Counted from the first letter of the stretch, positions 1-5,508 are shown. The stretch: 6,067 bases of DNA from Gemmatimonadota bacterium (GCA_026991065.1 JALXCG010000410.1:1-6067), one strand, 5' to 3'. Notes: generated by a model not told the origin, from the letters alone. Program-made: numbers and translations.

Positions 1-72
1 CTCCAGGATCTGGTGGTTGGCGGTAGAGTTATCGATCTGAGAATGGCCGCTGATGACAAGAATCTCGCTCAT
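1..72 (-). CDS. NAD(P)H-dependent oxidoreductase (flavodoxin-like fold), N-terminal fragment cut by window edge
   Basis: The minus strand starts with ATG at 72-70 and stays open to the edge for 24 codons, reading MSEILVISGHSQIDNSTANH and then QILE. The pattern of a short beta strand, SGH, a D/N-S pair and ANHQIL is the usual beginning of the KefF/NQO-type NAD(P)H quinone or FMN-reductase family, where the loop after strand 1 binds the flavin phosphate. Such enzymes are cytoplasmic flavoproteins that reduce quinones, azo compounds or similar acceptors with NAD(P)H. A GGAG ribosome binding site lies at 81-78, five bases before the ATG, which supports this start. The gene is divergent from the AraC-type regulator at 324, a common arrangement for regulator and target. 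Only 24 residues are visible, so the subfamily and substrate cannot be told. Azoreductase-like or other flavodoxin-fold reductases are alternatives. Confidence 0.75.
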   Translation of the reverse strand, partial: MSEILVISGHSQIDNSTANHQILE

Positions 73-77
73 GACTG

Positions 78-81
78 CTCC
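78..81 (-). promoter_or_regulatory. Ribosome binding site of the oxidoreductase gene
   Basis: The minus strand reads GGAG here, five bases before the ATG at 72-70. It is a good Shine-Dalgarno match and fixes the start of the truncated oxidoreductase. Confidence 0.6.
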
Positions 82-199
82 GGGCCTGAATCTCCCGCCG
101 CGATTCCATTGCAACGCAGCGTGACAAGATCAGGCCAATGGTGTGAACTGAAAACGCCCGGGCTGCTTCGGCTCCCGGCAGACACGCTTCGGCAGTTCC

Positions 200-212
200 G
201 TCGCGCAGCGAC
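200..212. promoter_or_regulatory. Perfect 5-bp inverted repeat in the divergent control region, candidate operator
   Basis: GTCGC-GCA-GCGAC is a perfect inverted repeat with a 3-base centre. It ends seven bases before the -35 of the candidate promoter for the AraC-type gene. The position would suit a regulator site in a divergent control region. AraC-family proteins usually bind direct repeats, so if the site is functional it could belong to another protein. A 5-bp arm can occur by chance in GC-rich DNA. Confidence 0.25.
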
Positions 213-219
213 AGAGAGA

Positions 220-248
220 GTGAAAGTCGCGTGTCGAGAAGCTACAAT
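220..248 (+). promoter_or_regulatory. Candidate sigma70 promoter of the AraC-type regulator gene
   Basis: TACAAT at 243-248 matches the TATAAT -10 at five of six bases. GTGAAA at 220-225 matches TTGACA at four of six, and the spacer is 17 bases. Transcription would begin near 255, leaving a leader of about 70 bases before the ATG at 324. The site lies inside the longer in-frame ORF that could begin with GTG at 231, which argues against that upstream start. It was called by eye only. Confidence 0.45.
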
Positions 249-323
249 AGGCCCTCGCAGTCATACGCTCCATGCCTGATCGTGCATGATTCGTGCTCGA
301 TCGTCCAAATCCAGGTCGCCACA

Positions 324-1361
324 ATGGACGCTCTCACCGACATCCTCGAAACCATCCACCTCCGTGGCAGCCTCTACTGTCGCTCCGAACTGGGCGCCCC
401 CTGGGGAATGGCGATCGCCGCGGGCAGCGACGCCCAGTTCCATGTGGTGCGCCGCGGCCGCTGCTGGCTGCGGCTCACCACCGAGCCAGACACCGCGCCG
501 ATCCTCCTCGAAGCGGGAGACATGGTGGTGCTCCCCCGCGGTCACGCCCACCAGGTGAGCGACCATCCAGACACCCCCGTGCTCCCGCTGGAAGAGTTTC
601 TGCGCTGCCAGGCCCCGCCGGCCGATCAACCGCCCCCCGCGTGCTCCCTCCTGCGCCACGGCGGCGACGGCGAGCAGACCACCCTGGTCTGCGGCTACTT
701 CCGCTTCGACCGGGGCCGGGCACACCCTCTGCTCTCAGTACTGCCGCCGCTGCTGCTGATGCGTGGCGAAGGGGGGCGGGCGCGCCCCTGGATCGAGTCG
801 CTGCTCGACCTGATCGCCGGCGAAGCGGCCAACCCCGGCGCCGGCGGCGAGATCCTCATCAACCGCCTGACCGAGGCGTTGCTGATCCAGGTGATCCGCG
901 CCCACCTGGCGAGCACCGAGAACCCCGCCCCAAGTTGGCTCGCCGGGCTGCGCGACCCGCAGATCGCCGCCGCGCTGGCGCTGATCCACCATCAGCCGGA
1001 GCAGCGCTGGACCCTGGAGCAGTTGGCCGCGCGGGTGGGGCTGTCGCGCTCCGGGTTCGCCGCGCGCTTTCGCGAGCTGGTCGGCGAGCCGCCGCTGCAA
1101 TACCTCACCCGCTGGCGCTTGCAGCTCGCCGCCAACCATCTGCAGCAGGATCGGCTCTCCCTGGCGGAGGTCGCCCACGCCGTGGGTTACCGGAGCGAGA
1201 CCGGTTTCAGCAAGAGCTTCAAGCGACTGCTGGGGATCGCGCCGGGGAGCTTTCGGCGCCAGGCGCGCAACGGCGGGATCGGGATCGGACGCGCACAGGC
1301 ACGGACGCCGGCCACCGATCGGCGCGAACCCGCGCGGGACCGGGACCGAAAGGCGGGATAG
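324..1361 (+). CDS. AraC-family transcriptional regulator with N-terminal cupin sensor domain
   Basis: A cytoplasmic DNA-binding regulator of 345 residues. Residues about 1-190 form a cupin-type sensor domain (AraC cupin_6 type): the start MDALTDILETIHLRGSLYCR and the FHVVRRGRCWLRL and VLPRGHAH segments are typical. Residues about 211-312 are the AraC DNA-binding domain with two helix-turn-helix units, at about 229-249 (WTLEQLAARVGLSRSGFAARF) and about 278-304 (LSLAEVAHAVGY to FKRLLG), ending in the signature GIAPGSFRR. A basic, probably disordered tail of about 33 residues follows. The frame is open upstream to a GTG at 231, but ATG 324 matches the family N-terminus and lies downstream of a plausible promoter. 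The ribosome site is weak (AGG, 313-315). The gene diverges from an NAD(P)H oxidoreductase gene, its most likely target. Members of this subfamily often regulate oxidoreductases, but the ligand cannot be read from the sequence. Confidence 0.92.
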   Translation: MDALTDILETIHLRGSLYCRSELGAPWGMAIAAGSDAQFHVVRRGRCWLRLTTEPDTAPILLEAGDMVVLPRGHAHQVSDHPDTPVLPLEEFLRCQAPPADQPPPACSLLRHGGDGEQTTLVCGYFRFDRGRAHPLLSVLPPLLLMRGEGGRARPWIESLLDLIAGEAANPGAGGEILINRLTEALLIQVIRAHLASTENPAPSWLAGLRDPQIAAALALIHHQPEQRWTLEQLAARVGLSRSGFAARFRELVGEPPLQYLTRWRLQLAANHLQQDRLSLAEVAHAVGYRSETGFSKSFKRLLGIAPGSFRRQARNGGIGIGRAQARTPATDRREPARDRDRKAG

Positions 1362-1458
1362 CGGGTCGCTCCGAGGCTGCTTCGGCGCGTCGGGGTGGCA
1401 ACGTTTCTCCACCACCCATCTTGCGCACAACAGAATCCCCTGGCAACATTCCGGCAGT

Positions 1459-1477
1459 GCCCGGAGTGGATCCGGGC
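1459..1477. terminator. GC-rich hairpin after the AraC-type gene, possible weak terminator
   Basis: GCCCGG-AGTGGAT-CCGGGC forms a perfect 6-bp stem with a 7-base loop, about 100 bases after the regulator stop. No T-run follows, so it is not a classic intrinsic terminator. It may only slow polymerase or have no role. Confidence 0.2.
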
Positions 1478-1532
1478 GGTCGGTGAAGATGGACCCACGC
1501 AGTGCTCGAACTTCGCTCCGCGCCGCGCTGCC

Positions 1533-1540
1533 GAGGGGAG
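1533..1540 (+). promoter_or_regulatory. Strong ribosome binding site deciding a GTG start
   Basis: GAGGGGAG ends six bases before GTG at 1547. The only in-frame ATG upstream (1502) has no such site, and starting there would add 15 residues before the signal peptide. The site therefore places the start of the TlpA-like protein at 1547. Confidence 0.65.
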
Positions 1541-1546
1541 AATCCG

Positions 1547-3202
1547 GTGACAATCCGAAACTGTGTATTGGGAACAGTCGCGCTGCTTACATTGGCCGCA
1601 CTTCCACCCGCCGCTGAAGCAGAGGTTCTGGTGCGGGGAACGGTGCGAATCGCAACCGGCGAGGTGCCGCGGGTCGCCCACATCGTGCTCAACTCTCAGG
1701 ATGCCCATCCAATCAAGATGGAGCCGGATGGCTCCTTCGAACTCCACCTGCTGTGGCCCGGAATCCACCAGTTCTACGTGACCAGTCCCAATCATGAGCA
1801 CACCCTGGTGTGGTTGGCGCTGGTCGACCGCAAGCGCATGAACGACGAAATCGAGCTGCAGATCACCATGCGCCGCCCGGAGTATCTGCCCAACCCCTCC
1901 ACCATAGAAATCTCGGGCACCTGGGACGCGGAACGGCATGCAGCGATCCGGCAGCAAGACGGCACCTTCGTCTACGAAGTGGAGACCGATGCCGACACCA
2001 TCGGTTACTCGGTCTGGGGTCTGATCGCGGCTCCTCACTCCACCAACGGCTCTCTCTCCGACCGCTACGCCTACGACGGCGACGGCGACTACTACTCGGT
2101 CCTGGATCTCTCCTCCGGCCGGGCGCGCATCGTGGTCGATCCGGCCAAAATGGATCGGCGGCAAACCGTGGAGGCGGGCTTCAAGTTCGACCCCGCTCAT
2201 GCCGGCCAGGAGACCGTACAGGGCGTAATCGCCGCCGCCGAGACCGCGGAGGCCATCTTGAAGCAGCAGATGCTGGTGGCCGCCGGGCTGCCGGAACCGC
2301 CGAACGGCGAGGCGCGCCTGGCCGCCGCGATCGCAGCGCTGGACGGCTGGGAGCAGGACGCCGACACACCCATCGAAGCGCGCCAGCTCGCGTTCATGTA
2401 CCGGCAACGGATCTACAGCCGGATGCCTGATCCCGACACTCAAGACTCCGCCGGCGAACACCTGCTGCGGCTCCTCCAAGTGGTGCCACCGGAATCAGCG
2501 CTGTGGGACAAGTTCGCGACAAATCTCATGGCGCTGACCAAGACCAAACTGGATTATGCAGCCCGCAAGGAGCACGCCTTGCGCGTTTTCGATGCTGTTG
2601 AATGGCCGGACTCCCGGATCCAGGTTCTCAATGTGCTGCTCACCCTTGCCAAGATGGCCCACGCCCAACAGGATCTGGAGAGTTTCTACGCCAGGCTCAA
2701 GGAGGATTATGGGGATGCTCCCACCGCCAGATTCGCGCTCACACAGTTCAATCCCGACCCGCCGGTGGCACCCGGCAAGCCGTTTCCCGAGTTCACTGCC
2801 AAACGCCTCTCCGGCGAGCCTTTCGATAGCCGCGACTACCACGGTCATGTGGTCCTCTACGACTTCTGGTCGACCGGGTGCGTGCCCTGCGTGGCAGCGA
2901 TTCCGGAGTTGGAAAAGATCTGGGCCGACTACTCCGACCGAGGCCTGAAAATGGTCAGTGTGGCGCTGGATCGGAACCCCCAAGCGGTTGAAGCGTTCCG
3001 CCGGCGGCCCGGCCACCAGATGCCCTGGGACCATGCCCTTCTGACCGAAGGATGGAAAGCGGCGGCAGCAAGAAAACTGGGGCTCTCAGCCATTCCCACC
3101 GTGATCCTGGTGGATGCCGAGGGCCGGGTGGTCTTCAAGACCATCGGACTGCTGGGAGTGCGCACTCGGCTGGACCAGCTTCTGCCGGCGGGCAAGGGCT
3201 GA
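1547..3202 (+). CDS. Exported multidomain thioredoxin-like (TlpA/ResA-type) protein
   Basis: A protein of 551 residues from the GTG start chosen by its ribosome site. Residues 1-25 are a Sec signal peptide (hydrophobic VLGTVALLTLAALPPA, cleavage after AEA), so it acts in the periplasm or outside the cell. Residues about 26-112 resemble a carboxypeptidase-regulatory-like beta sandwich (VLVRGTVRIATG and PDGSFELHLLWPGIHQFYV). Residues about 113-210 are a second beta-rich segment (ISGTWDAERHAAIRQQDGTF) like an early-set or carbohydrate-binding-module fold. Residues about 217-400 are helical without a recognised family. Residues about 403-551 are a TlpA-type thioredoxin domain with FWSTGCVPC (C445 and C448) and the cis-proline motif SAIPT (P517). 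The two cysteines should reduce or isomerise disulfides, or carry electrons, in exported partners. No DsbD/CcdA partner is in the window. The full domain order is much longer than a normal TlpA (about 150-200 residues). Identity of the C-terminal domain is firm; the beta domains are inference. Confidence 0.88.
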   Translation: MTIRNCVLGTVALLTLAALPPAAEAEVLVRGTVRIATGEVPRVAHIVLNSQDAHPIKMEPDGSFELHLLWPGIHQFYVTSPNHEHTLVWLALVDRKRMNDEIELQITMRRPEYLPNPSTIEISGTWDAERHAAIRQQDGTFVYEVETDADTIGYSVWGLIAAPHSTNGSLSDRYAYDGDGDYYSVLDLSSGRARIVVDPAKMDRRQTVEAGFKFDPAHAGQETVQGVIAAAETAEAILKQQMLVAAGLPEPPNGEARLAAAIAALDGWEQDADTPIEARQLAFMYRQRIYSRMPDPDTQDSAGEHLLRLLQVVPPESALWDKFATNLMALTKTKLDYAARKEHALRVFDAVEWPDSRIQVLNVLLTLAKMAHAQQDLESFYARLKEDYGDAPTARFALTQFNPDPPVAPGKPFPEFTAKRLSGEPFDSRDYHGHVVLYDFWSTGCVPCVAAIPELEKIWADYSDRGLKMVSVALDRNPQAVEAFRRRPGHQMPWDHALLTEGWKAAAARKLGLSAIPTVILVDAEGRVVFKTIGLLGVRTRLDQLLPAGKG

Positions 3203-3247
3203 TCGGGTGAAATGTCGGCAAATACGGCCAGGTGCCAACATTCTCCG

Positions 3248-3261
3248 CCAGGGGTGCCTGG
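3248..3261 (+). terminator. Short hairpin downstream of the TlpA-like gene, weak terminator candidate
   Basis: CCAGG-GGTG-CCTGG is a 5-bp stem with a 4-base loop, 45 bases after the stop codon, followed by TTCC and not a true T-run. A terminator here is plausible but unproven. Confidence 0.2.
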
Positions 3262-3405
3262 TTCCAACCGGAGATGGAGAGACTCTGCTTGATGCCGAAG
3301 CCGAAAGCCCCAACTACGGCGCGACGAGCAAAGAATCCCCGGAAGTAACTTGCTGCCAGAACGCCGTTCATCATCGCTTGGCACCCGCCGGGGAGTGAAG
3401 CGGGA

Positions 3406-3433
3406 TTGCACACCACTCGATTCATTGAGTAAT
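3406..3433 (+). promoter_or_regulatory. Possible promoter of the broken ATPase gene
   Basis: TTGCAC at 3406-3411 (three of six matches to TTGACA) and AGTAAT at 3428-3433 (four of six to TATAAT) are 16 bases apart and 14 bases upstream of the ATG at 3447. The -10 half lies inside the palindrome at 3426-3441, so a protein bound there would block it. The match is weak. Confidence 0.25.
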
Positions 3434-3441
3434 CTTACTCA
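3426..3441. promoter_or_regulatory. Perfect 7-bp palindrome TGAGTAA-TC-TTACTCA, operator candidate
   Basis: Both arms match perfectly with a 2-base centre. A third copy of TGAGTAA sits at 3448-3454, overlapping the start codon of the ATPase remnant. The AT-rich motif stands out in GC-rich surroundings. It covers the place where the promoter of the remnant gene would be, so it is most simply read as a leftover operator controlling that gene. The binding protein is unknown. Confidence 0.45.
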
Positions 3442-3446
3442 CGATC

Positions 3447-3572
3447 ATGAGTAAATCGTCACAAGCATTCACCCGCCCCCAGGCCGGCGAACTGGCCCGC
3501 CGCCTTGCAGAGCCGCGTCGATGGATCCAGGTCCTGGCCGGAGCGCGACAAGTGGGAAGAACCACCATAGTA
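3447..3572 (+). pseudogene. Truncated AAA+ ATPase of the DUF4143 type (N-terminal remnant)
   Basis: ATG at 3447 opens 42 codons that look like the beginning of the large ATP-binding protein family with a C-terminal DUF4143 domain: SQAFTRPQAGELARRLAEPR, then RWIQVLAGARQVGRTTIV. Intact members run to about 380-450 residues. Here the similarity ends at about residue 41-42, and the frame then reads through unrelated, repeat-like sequence to a TGA at 3630-3632. The P-loop, normally GPRQVGKTT, reads GARQVGRTT (residues 32-40). The essential Walker A lysine is Arg38, a one-base change (AAA to AGA type), and proline is replaced by Ala33. The product would be inactive as an ATPase. The break falls at the GTAG end of the repeat-like element at 3570-3616. 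Family assignment rests on about 40 residues recognised by eye. Confidence 0.65.
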
Positions 3573-3616
3573 GCGGGCGTAAGTGCCGGTGCAGAACCGC
3601 ATAAGCTTGCTCCTAC
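3570..3616. repeat. REP-like paired element (GTAG ... CTAC, 47 bases)
   Basis: The element begins with GTAG on the plus strand (3570-3573) and ends with CTAC (3613-3616), so the minus strand also starts GTAG. Read from the right, the minus strand begins GTAGGAGCAAGCTTATGC, close to the GTAGGAGC-G-GCTTG style of repetitive extragenic palindromes in gammaproteobacteria. Two such units facing each other form a REPIN or BIME, moved by RAYT transposases that recognise a GTRG head. The inner stems are imperfect, so the copy may be old. No RAYT gene is in the window. The call rests on similarity by eye and on the matching ends. Confidence 0.4.
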
Positions 3617-3624
3617 CGGCGATG

Positions 3625-3633
3625 TGGTATGAT
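3625..3633 (+). promoter_or_regulatory. Candidate extended -10 promoter for the M1-like protease gene
   Basis: TGG followed by TATGAT gives a TGN extended -10 with five of six consensus bases. The best -35 (TTGCTC, 3607-3612) is poor and only 15 bases away, but extended -10 promoters need little -35. It lies just after the REP-like element, so part of the promoter may derive from that element. Confidence 0.35.
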
Positions 3634-3782
3634 TCAATCAAGATCCGTGGCCAATTGCTGCCCATGAGGGCACGGTCAGCGCGGGCGCAGTGAGTATCAC
3701 GGCGTTGCAGATGGACGGCTGCTTCACGGTCACTGCTGCTCGCCAGGGCGCTATGCTGCCTGCAAGAATGTCTGACGCGGAG

Positions 3783-3790
3783 AAGAGGAG
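3783..3790 (+). promoter_or_regulatory. Ribosome binding site before tandem ATG codons
   Basis: AAGAGGAG ends three bases before the first ATG (3794) and six bases before the second (3797). The second spacing is the more usual one, so translation may begin at 3797, removing one methionine without changing the signal peptide. Confidence 0.6.
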
Positions 3791-3793
3791 AGC

Positions 3794-5326
3794 ATGATGT
3801 TCCATGCAGCTTGTGGGCTGTTGTTGTTGGCAACGCTCTTGGCCGGTCAAGTGCATGCGCAAGTCGTGCTCTCCCCAACCAACTACGACTTGAACATCGA
3901 AGTGGAATTCGACGAGGAGATCCTGCGAGGAACCGCCGGCATCACACTTGAGAACGCTGCGACGGAACCGGTACACGAGGCATCCCTTCTCTTGTATCGA
4001 TTGTTGCGTGTGCAGGCGGTACACGACAAACAAGGGCACGATCTTGATTTCCGCCAGAGTGTGGTGGCGTTTGAAGATTTTGGTCAGCTCCAAGTAAACC
4101 AAATTGTTATCCCGTTTGCAGAGCCGCTTTCTCCCGGGGCGGCGGTGACTCTCCAACTGCAATATGGGGGCTACTTGCTGGGTTACTCCGAGACAGGGAT
4201 GCTCTACATACAGGATCGGATTGCCCCCGAGTTCACGATCCTGCGCGAGGATTCGTATGCCTACCCTCAGCCCGGTTACCCTTCACGTCTTGTCAATCGT
4301 GGTGCCGCAGAGTGGAACTTCAGCTATCTGGCTCGCATCACGGTCCCAAAGGAATACACGGTTGCCAATGGCGGTCGCCTGGTAGCTTGTGACACGCTGG
4401 GGGAAAAGCGTGTCTTCCAATTCGCGAGCCTGAAGCCATCCTGGCGAATGGACTTTGCGATCGCGCATTACACCAGGATGACGTCCGGAATCATTCACGT
4501 CTACTATCTTCCCGGCGATAAGGAAGGAGCTGCGGGCGTTGCCGCGGCAGCTCAGCGGTCCTTCGATCTGTACACAAGCTGGTTTGGTCCGTTGCGCGGG
4601 ACAGCAGGTCTTACCTTCATTGAGATTCCGGACGGTTGGGGTTCACAGGCCGACGTGTCGACCATTATTCAGAGTGCTGCGGCTTTCCAAGATCCGGAAC
4701 GCCATCACGAGGTGTACCATGAGATCAGTCATCTCTGGAATGTGTCGCCGACAGACCGCCCCTCGCCACGCTGGAACGAAGGACTTGCTACCTTCCTCGA
4801 GAATCTCGTGGACCAGGAAATCTCGGGACGTCCCGAAGTTGATGCGCGAACGACGCAACTGATCGATTGGTTGGTGCAGCAGCTACCAGACCATCCAAGG
4901 TGGTCAAAGGTGCCAATGGTTGACTACGGCAGAGAGGGCTTGACGGATCTGTCCTACTCGGTGGGGGCGGTGTTTTTCGATCTCCTGTATCGCCTTGCCG
5001 GTCGTGACACGTTTAATGCCATTGTTGGTCGCTATTATGCGAACTACCAGAAGACCGGGGGCAGTACAGAAGACTTTGCGACCCTTGCAATCGAAGTCGC
5101 CGACGCCAAATACGTCTCGAAGCTCTTTCACGACTGGGTATTCACTACATCCTGGGCTGATCGGATCGTGAAGATTGCCGGCATCGAGGAACTCGTGAAG
5201 TATTATCGGGAGGATGGCTCGCGGGAAGGGACCTCACGAAAGCGGTCAGAGTTGAAATGGCAGCCACAAGAGATCCTCTCCAGGCAGGGCACGGGTCATC
5301 GCCCCGCCGCCACGCGCAAAAGATGA
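3794..5326 (+). CDS. Exported M1-like zinc metallopeptidase (gluzincin) with unusual motif spacing
   Basis: A protein of 510 residues (509 if the second ATG is used). Residues 1-22 are a Sec signal peptide with hydrophobic LLLLATLLAG and cleavage after VHA. Residues about 23-215 resemble the N-terminal beta domain of M1 peptidases (YDLNIEVEFDEEILRGTAGI). The catalytic domain has HEISH at 309-313 (zinc ligands His309 and His313, base Glu310), then RWNEGLATFLENL with the likely third ligand Glu329. Tyr388 in LSYSVGA fits the catalytic tyrosine. Fifteen residues separate HEISH from Glu329; classic M1 enzymes have 18. Where M1 enzymes carry GxMEN, this protein reads DGWGSQAD (280-287), so the glutamate that holds a free N-terminus is absent. 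It is also shorter than typical M1 enzymes (600-900 residues). An endopeptidase or altered-specificity role outside the cytoplasm is plausible. GC content is visibly lower than in the neighbours, suggesting transfer. Confidence 0.85.
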   Translation: MMFHAACGLLLLATLLAGQVHAQVVLSPTNYDLNIEVEFDEEILRGTAGITLENAATEPVHEASLLLYRLLRVQAVHDKQGHDLDFRQSVVAFEDFGQLQVNQIVIPFAEPLSPGAAVTLQLQYGGYLLGYSETGMLYIQDRIAPEFTILREDSYAYPQPGYPSRLVNRGAAEWNFSYLARITVPKEYTVANGGRLVACDTLGEKRVFQFASLKPSWRMDFAIAHYTRMTSGIIHVYYLPGDKEGAAGVAAAAQRSFDLYTSWFGPLRGTAGLTFIEIPDGWGSQADVSTIIQSAAAFQDPERHHEVYHEISHLWNVSPTDRPSPRWNEGLATFLENLVDQEISGRPEVDARTTQLIDWLVQQLPDHPRWSKVPMVDYGREGLTDLSYSVGAVFFDLLYRLAGRDTFNAIVGRYYANYQKTGGSTEDFATLAIEVADAKYVSKLFHDWVFTTSWADRIVKIAGIEELVKYYREDGSREGTSRKRSELKWQPQEILSRQGTGHRPAATRKR

Positions 5327-5355
5327 GCCAATACCCCGGACCGACGAGAAGAAGC

Positions 5356-5377
5356 CTGTTCGGCCAGAACGGAACAG
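5356..5377. repeat. Small inverted repeat CTGTTC ... GAACAG
   Basis: A perfect 6-bp stem (5356-5361 with 5372-5377) and a 10-base loop, 30 bases after the protease stop codon. It is the first of a series of hairpins in this region. Confidence 0.35.
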
Positions 5378-5390
5378 TCCGAATCGAAAA

Positions 5391-5439
5391 CTGCACCGTT
5401 GCGAACCGCACCGGCCGAAAGAGAGCGCCGGCGGTGCAG
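5391..5439. repeat. Inverted repeat CTGCACCG ... CGGTGCAG
   Basis: Perfect 8-bp arms at 5391-5398 and 5432-5439, 33 bases apart. The arms interleave with those of the larger repeat at 5406-5487, so the two foldings exclude one another in a single transcript. Confidence 0.45.
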
Positions 5440-5487
5440 CAACAAAAAGAGATCGAATTCTGAATTGTTGCTTTCGGCCCGGTGCGG
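5406..5487. repeat. Long imperfect inverted repeat with inner stem, possible bidirectional terminator or small mobile repeat
   Basis: The left arm CCGCACCGGCCGAAAG (5406-5421) pairs with the right arm CTTTCGGCCCGGTGCGG (5471-5487), 16 pairs with one bulged G. Inside, GCAACAA (5439-5445) pairs with TTGTTGC (5465-5471), and the centre holds GAATTC. The structure lies between two convergent genes, where a bidirectional terminator is expected, but there is no T-run on either strand. A short non-coding mobile repeat is an alternative. Confidence 0.5.
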
Positions 5488-5508
5488 AGTGAGCGGAGAG
5501 AACAGAAA

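Larger units (their letters stand above)
1362..1546. other. Intergenic region between regulator and TlpA-like gene
   Basis: These 185 bases hold no gene. A GC-rich hairpin lies at 1459-1477 and a strong ribosome binding site at 1533-1540. No convincing promoter was seen: TTGCGC at 1421-1426 has no good -10 at the right distance. Whether the TlpA-like gene has its own promoter or is read through from the regulator gene is open. Confidence 0.5.
3203..3446. other. Intergenic region after the TlpA-like gene
   Basis: No gene can be supported here. The minus strand is open across 3425-3135, but that frame runs back into the TlpA-like gene and shows no known family, so it is treated as chance. A small hairpin at 3248-3261 and a palindrome at 3426-3441 are listed separately. 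Confidence 0.5.
3617..3793. other. Leader region before the M1-like protease
   Basis: No gene can be supported. The region contains an extended -10 candidate near its left end and the ribosome binding site at its right end. If that promoter is used, the transcript carries a leader of about 155 bases. No known riboswitch or leader peptide was recognised. Confidence 0.4.
5327..5508. other. Convergent intergenic region rich in inverted repeats
   Basis: This stretch separates the protease gene (plus) from the membrane-protein gene (minus), which converge here. It is filled with overlapping inverted repeats listed separately (5356-5377, 5391-5439, 5406-5487). Both transcripts could end in it, although none of the stems is followed by a T-run. 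Confidence 0.5.

Noticed and set aside
158-178. A hairpin CCGGG ... CCCGG with a TGCTTCGG-type loop in the divergent region, resembling a terminator.
   Set aside because: It lies between two divergent gene starts, has only 5 bp of pairing and no T-run, so a terminator makes no sense there.
293-1486. A 397-codon plus-strand ORF over the AraC-type gene, longer than the real gene.
   Set aside because: The product is Arg/Ala/Pro-rich with no domain, while the overlapping frame encodes clear cupin and helix-turn-helix motifs.
1187-2479. A 430-codon minus-strand ORF opposite the TlpA-like gene.
   Set aside because: It is antisense to a gene with signal peptide, CxxC and cis-proline motifs. The His/Val/Gly-rich product matches no family.
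3135-3425. A minus-strand ORF of 96 codons over the end of the TlpA-like gene and the following gap.
   Set aside because: About 70 bases of it are antisense to the thioredoxin domain, it has no recognisable domain, and no ribosome site was seen. It could be a decayed fragment but cannot be supported.
5323-5463. A plus-strand ORF of 46 codons (MSQYPGPTRRSLF...) whose ATG overlaps the protease stop as ATGA.
   Set aside because: The overlap resembles translational coupling, but there is no ribosome site, the product matches nothing known, and the frame runs across the inverted-repeat arms, so it is most likely chance.
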